NCBI GenBank assembly: GCA_035252155.1
Contig: DATFDL010000812.1
Coordinates: 1-8,570 of the forward strand
DNA: 8,570 bases
DNA from: JAICLL01 sp035252155
GTDB lineage: Bacteria > Planctomycetota > Planctomycetia > Pirellulales > JAICIG01
Reading direction: 5' to 3'
The notes under the pieces were generated by a model, which saw only the letters and a program-made list of their open reading frames with translations, had not been told where the DNA came from and did no database searches. A program made the position numbers and the translations under genes. Below are positions 7,129-8,570 of the stretch, in pieces; position 1 is the stretch's first letter; each line of letters starts with the position of its first letter.

Positions 7129-8147
7129 GCGGCCACGTCCTGCGCCCAATAGGTAAGAATGATACCGGCCCCGGCACGCTGGATGGCGGTCAGCGATTCG
7201 AGCGCGGCGCGGCGCTCGTCGAGCCAGCCGCGGGCGGCGGCCGCCTTGATCATGCTGTATTCGCCCGACACGTTGTAGGCCGCCAACGGCACGCACGCGA
7301 ACCGCTGGCGCACCGCCGCCAACACGTCGAGATAGGCCAGCGCCGGCTTGACCATGATGATATCGGCGCCTTCGGCCAGATCGAGCTCGACCTCGCGCAG
7401 GGCTTGGCCGACCGGGCCAGCCGGATCCATCTGATAGGTGCGGCGGTCGCCAAACTGCGGCGTGCTTTCGGCGGCGTCGCGGAACGGCCCGTAAAACGCG
7501 CTGGCGTATTTGGCCGCGTAGCTCATGATCGGCAGCCGCTCAAAGCCGGCCGCATCGAGGCCGTGGCGAATGGCGCCCACCATGCCGTCGATCATGCCGC
7601 TGGGCGCGATCAGATCGGCCCCGGCCCGTGCGTGGCTCACGGCCTGGCGGGCCAGCAGTTCGAGCGTGGCGTCGTTGTCCACGTCGGGCGGCTGCCGAGT
7701 GTCGAGCACGCCGCAATGCCCGTGATCGGTGTATTCGCAAAAGCAGACGTCCGTGATGAGCAACATCTCGGGCGCGGCGCGTTTGGCCGCGCGCAACGCC
7801 TCTTGGACGATGCCATTGTCGGCGCAGGCCGCGCTGCCGGTGGAGTCTTTGTGGTCGGGGATGCCGAACAGAATGACGCCGCCCAACCCCTGGCCGGCCA
7901 GCCGACCGACTTGTTCGCCGAGCAAATCGATCGACCATTGATACTGGCCGGGCATCGACGCGATCTCCTGCCGAACGCCCCGGCCGGGTCGCACAAAGAG
8001 CGGCTGAATGAGCGAGGCTGGCGACAAGCGGACGGCGCGGGCGAGCTCACGCACCCGCGCATCGTAGCGCAGCCGCCGCGGACGCACGGTGGGGAAACCG
8101 CCCGCCGGGCCGCCACGAGGTTCGTCTGCCGGAGAGTTCGACTTCAT
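7107..8147 (-). CDS. hemB: Porphobilinogen synthase (delta-aminolevulinic acid dehydratase)
   Basis: A 346-residue cytoplasmic enzyme that condenses two 5-aminolevulinate molecules into porphobilinogen, using the product of the downstream hemL. The active-site lysines are Lys213 (SYAAKYASAFYGPFRDA) and Lys267 (IIMVKPALAYLD). Cys135, Cys137 and Cys145 in DVCFCEYTDHGHCG are the three-cysteine catalytic zinc site, so this is a zinc-type and not a magnesium-only enzyme. Glu252 in REVELD matches the allosteric magnesium glutamate of the E. coli type. APSGMIDGMV (181-190) and YNVSGEYSMIK (291-301) are further family blocks. ATG 8147 is chosen because it overlaps the upstream stop as ATGA and has GAGG at 8158-8161 (minus strand) 10 bases before it. 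An in-frame extension to 8417 is low-complexity re-reading of the upstream gene. The proline- and glycine-rich first 25 residues lie before the conserved core and are slightly longer than usual. Confidence 0.97.
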   Translation of the reverse strand: MKSNSPADEPRGGPAGGFPTVRPRRLRYDARVRELARAVRLSPASLIQPLFVRPGRGVRQEIASMPGQYQWSIDLLGEQVGRLAGQGLGGVILFGIPDHKDSTGSAACADNGIVQEALRAAKRAAPEMLLITDVCFCEYTDHGHCGVLDTRQPPDVDNDATLELLARQAVSHARAGADLIAPSGMIDGMVGAIRHGLDAAGFERLPIMSYAAKYASAFYGPFRDAAESTPQFGDRRTYQMDPAGPVGQALREVELDLAEGADIIMVKPALAYLDVLAAVRQRFACVPLAAYNVSGEYSMIKAAAARGWLDERRAALESLTAIQRAGAGIILTYWAQDVAAWLKAES

Positions 8148-8570
8148 GATCCGCTGGCCTCGCTGGCGGCGGTCTTCGAGTTGGCGGCGGCCTCCACCAT
8201 GCGGGCCCGCGCCTGCGCGACGACCTCGGCCGCCCACGGTTTGCCGTCGTAGAGCTCGATCACCGCCTGCCACACTTTTTGCGCTTCGGCAGGCCGCTCG
8301 GCGGCCAACGCGTCGGCCCGGCGAAGCTGAGTGACGATGTTCTCCAGGTGCTCGTCGGCATAGCTGGCAACTTCCTTGCGCAGCTTTTGCAGGCGGCGGC
8401 GGGCCAAAATCAAACACTGCCGCGTGAGCGGCGCCTGATCTTCCGAATCGCCGCCGTAGAGATCGACCAACGCCTGCATCTTGATCATGCCCGCCTCGGG
8501 GTCGAGGGCGCCTTGCTTCAGCGCCTCGACAAAGTCGCGTTCGACGGGCGAAAGCGGCTCGCCCTTGCCG
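8144..8570 (-). CDS. Uncharacterised helical protein, C-terminal part only
   Basis: The frame is open from the right window edge to TGA at 8144-8146, giving 141 visible residues. There is no stop before the edge and the frame continues naturally upstream of Met at 8488 (KGEPLSPVERDFVEALKQ and on), so that Met is probably internal and the gene begins outside the window. The visible part is rich in Ala, Arg, Glu, Leu and Gln and should be almost all helix. A basic amphipathic stretch LARRRLQKLRKEV is followed by segments around AEAQKVWQAVIELYDGKPWAAEVVAQARARM, which look like helical-hairpin (TPR-like) repeats, and then a disordered Ala/Ser/Thr tail. No catalytic motif, cysteine pair or clear membrane helix is visible in this part. 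Its stop overlaps the hemB start by 4 bases (ATGA), so it is probably the first visible gene of the heme operon. I do not recognise the family, and a direct role in tetrapyrrole synthesis is not supported. Confidence 0.75.
   Translation of the reverse strand, partial: GKGEPLSPVERDFVEALKQGALDPEAGMIKMQALVDLYGGDSEDQAPLTRQCLILARRRLQKLRKEVASYADEHLENIVTQLRRADALAAERPAEAQKVWQAVIELYDGKPWAAEVVAQARARMVEAAANSKTAASEASGS

Noticed and set aside
5785..7152. 455-codon open frame on the plus strand across hemL
   Set aside because: It is antisense to an unmistakable HemL with all catalytic residues, and the translation is His/Gln/Arg/Ala-rich with no family resemblance.
7129..7296. Longer N-terminus for hemL
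   Set aside because: The extra 56 residues are Arg-rich out-of-frame reading of the hemB 3' end; family length and the N-terminal motif fit the start at 7128.
7404..8252. 282-codon open frame on the plus strand across hemB
   Set aside because: It is antisense to the conserved HemB core and shows no recognisable domain; it is explained by high GC.
8148..8417. Longer N-terminus for hemB
   Set aside because: The extra 90 residues are Arg/Gly-rich out-of-frame reading of the helical gene; the ATGA overlap and family length support 8147.

Overview
The window is GC-rich and almost fully coding. It reads as chromosomal DNA of a planctomycete, perhaps near Pirellulales. That placement is an inference from the ASPIC/UnbV FG-GAP proteins, the weak or absent Shine-Dalgarno sequences and the general style of the proteins; no rRNA or other marker confirms it. 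I see no tRNA, rRNA, CRISPR array, insertion sequence or phage gene.

Left half, plus strand (1-5788): a tightly packed gene run. It begins inside a large FG-GAP/ASPIC-UnbV protein (CRTAC1-like) whose start lies before the window. Its tandem paralogue follows after 2 bases. Next come a small one-pass membrane protein with a Cys/His-rich segment (3-base gap), an FtsX/MacB-type ABC permease (4-base gap) and, after a 49-base spacer holding a perfect hairpin, the matching LolD/MacB-type ATPase. The spacing indicates one operon. The permease and ATPase should form one transporter or mechanotransmission complex in the cytoplasmic membrane. The two calcium-loop propeller proteins and the small protein are probably on the outer face of that membrane. 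I know of no characterised system with this composition, and it is the most interesting part of the window.

Right half, minus strand (8570-5839): a conventional tetrapyrrole cluster convergent with the first operon. In transcription order it holds the C-terminal part of an unrecognised helical protein, hemB (porphobilinogen synthase) and hemL (glutamate-1-semialdehyde aminomutase). Adjacent genes overlap by 4 and 22 bases. HemL makes 5-aminolevulinate and HemB condenses two of them, so these are consecutive steps of the C5 heme pathway. The two operons meet in a 50-base gap with a short inverted repeat that may end transcription.

The two FG-GAP paralogues are roughly three quarters identical by eye. 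Differences that look damaging (lost calcium ligand, lost codon, six extra cysteines) fall mostly in the first copy.
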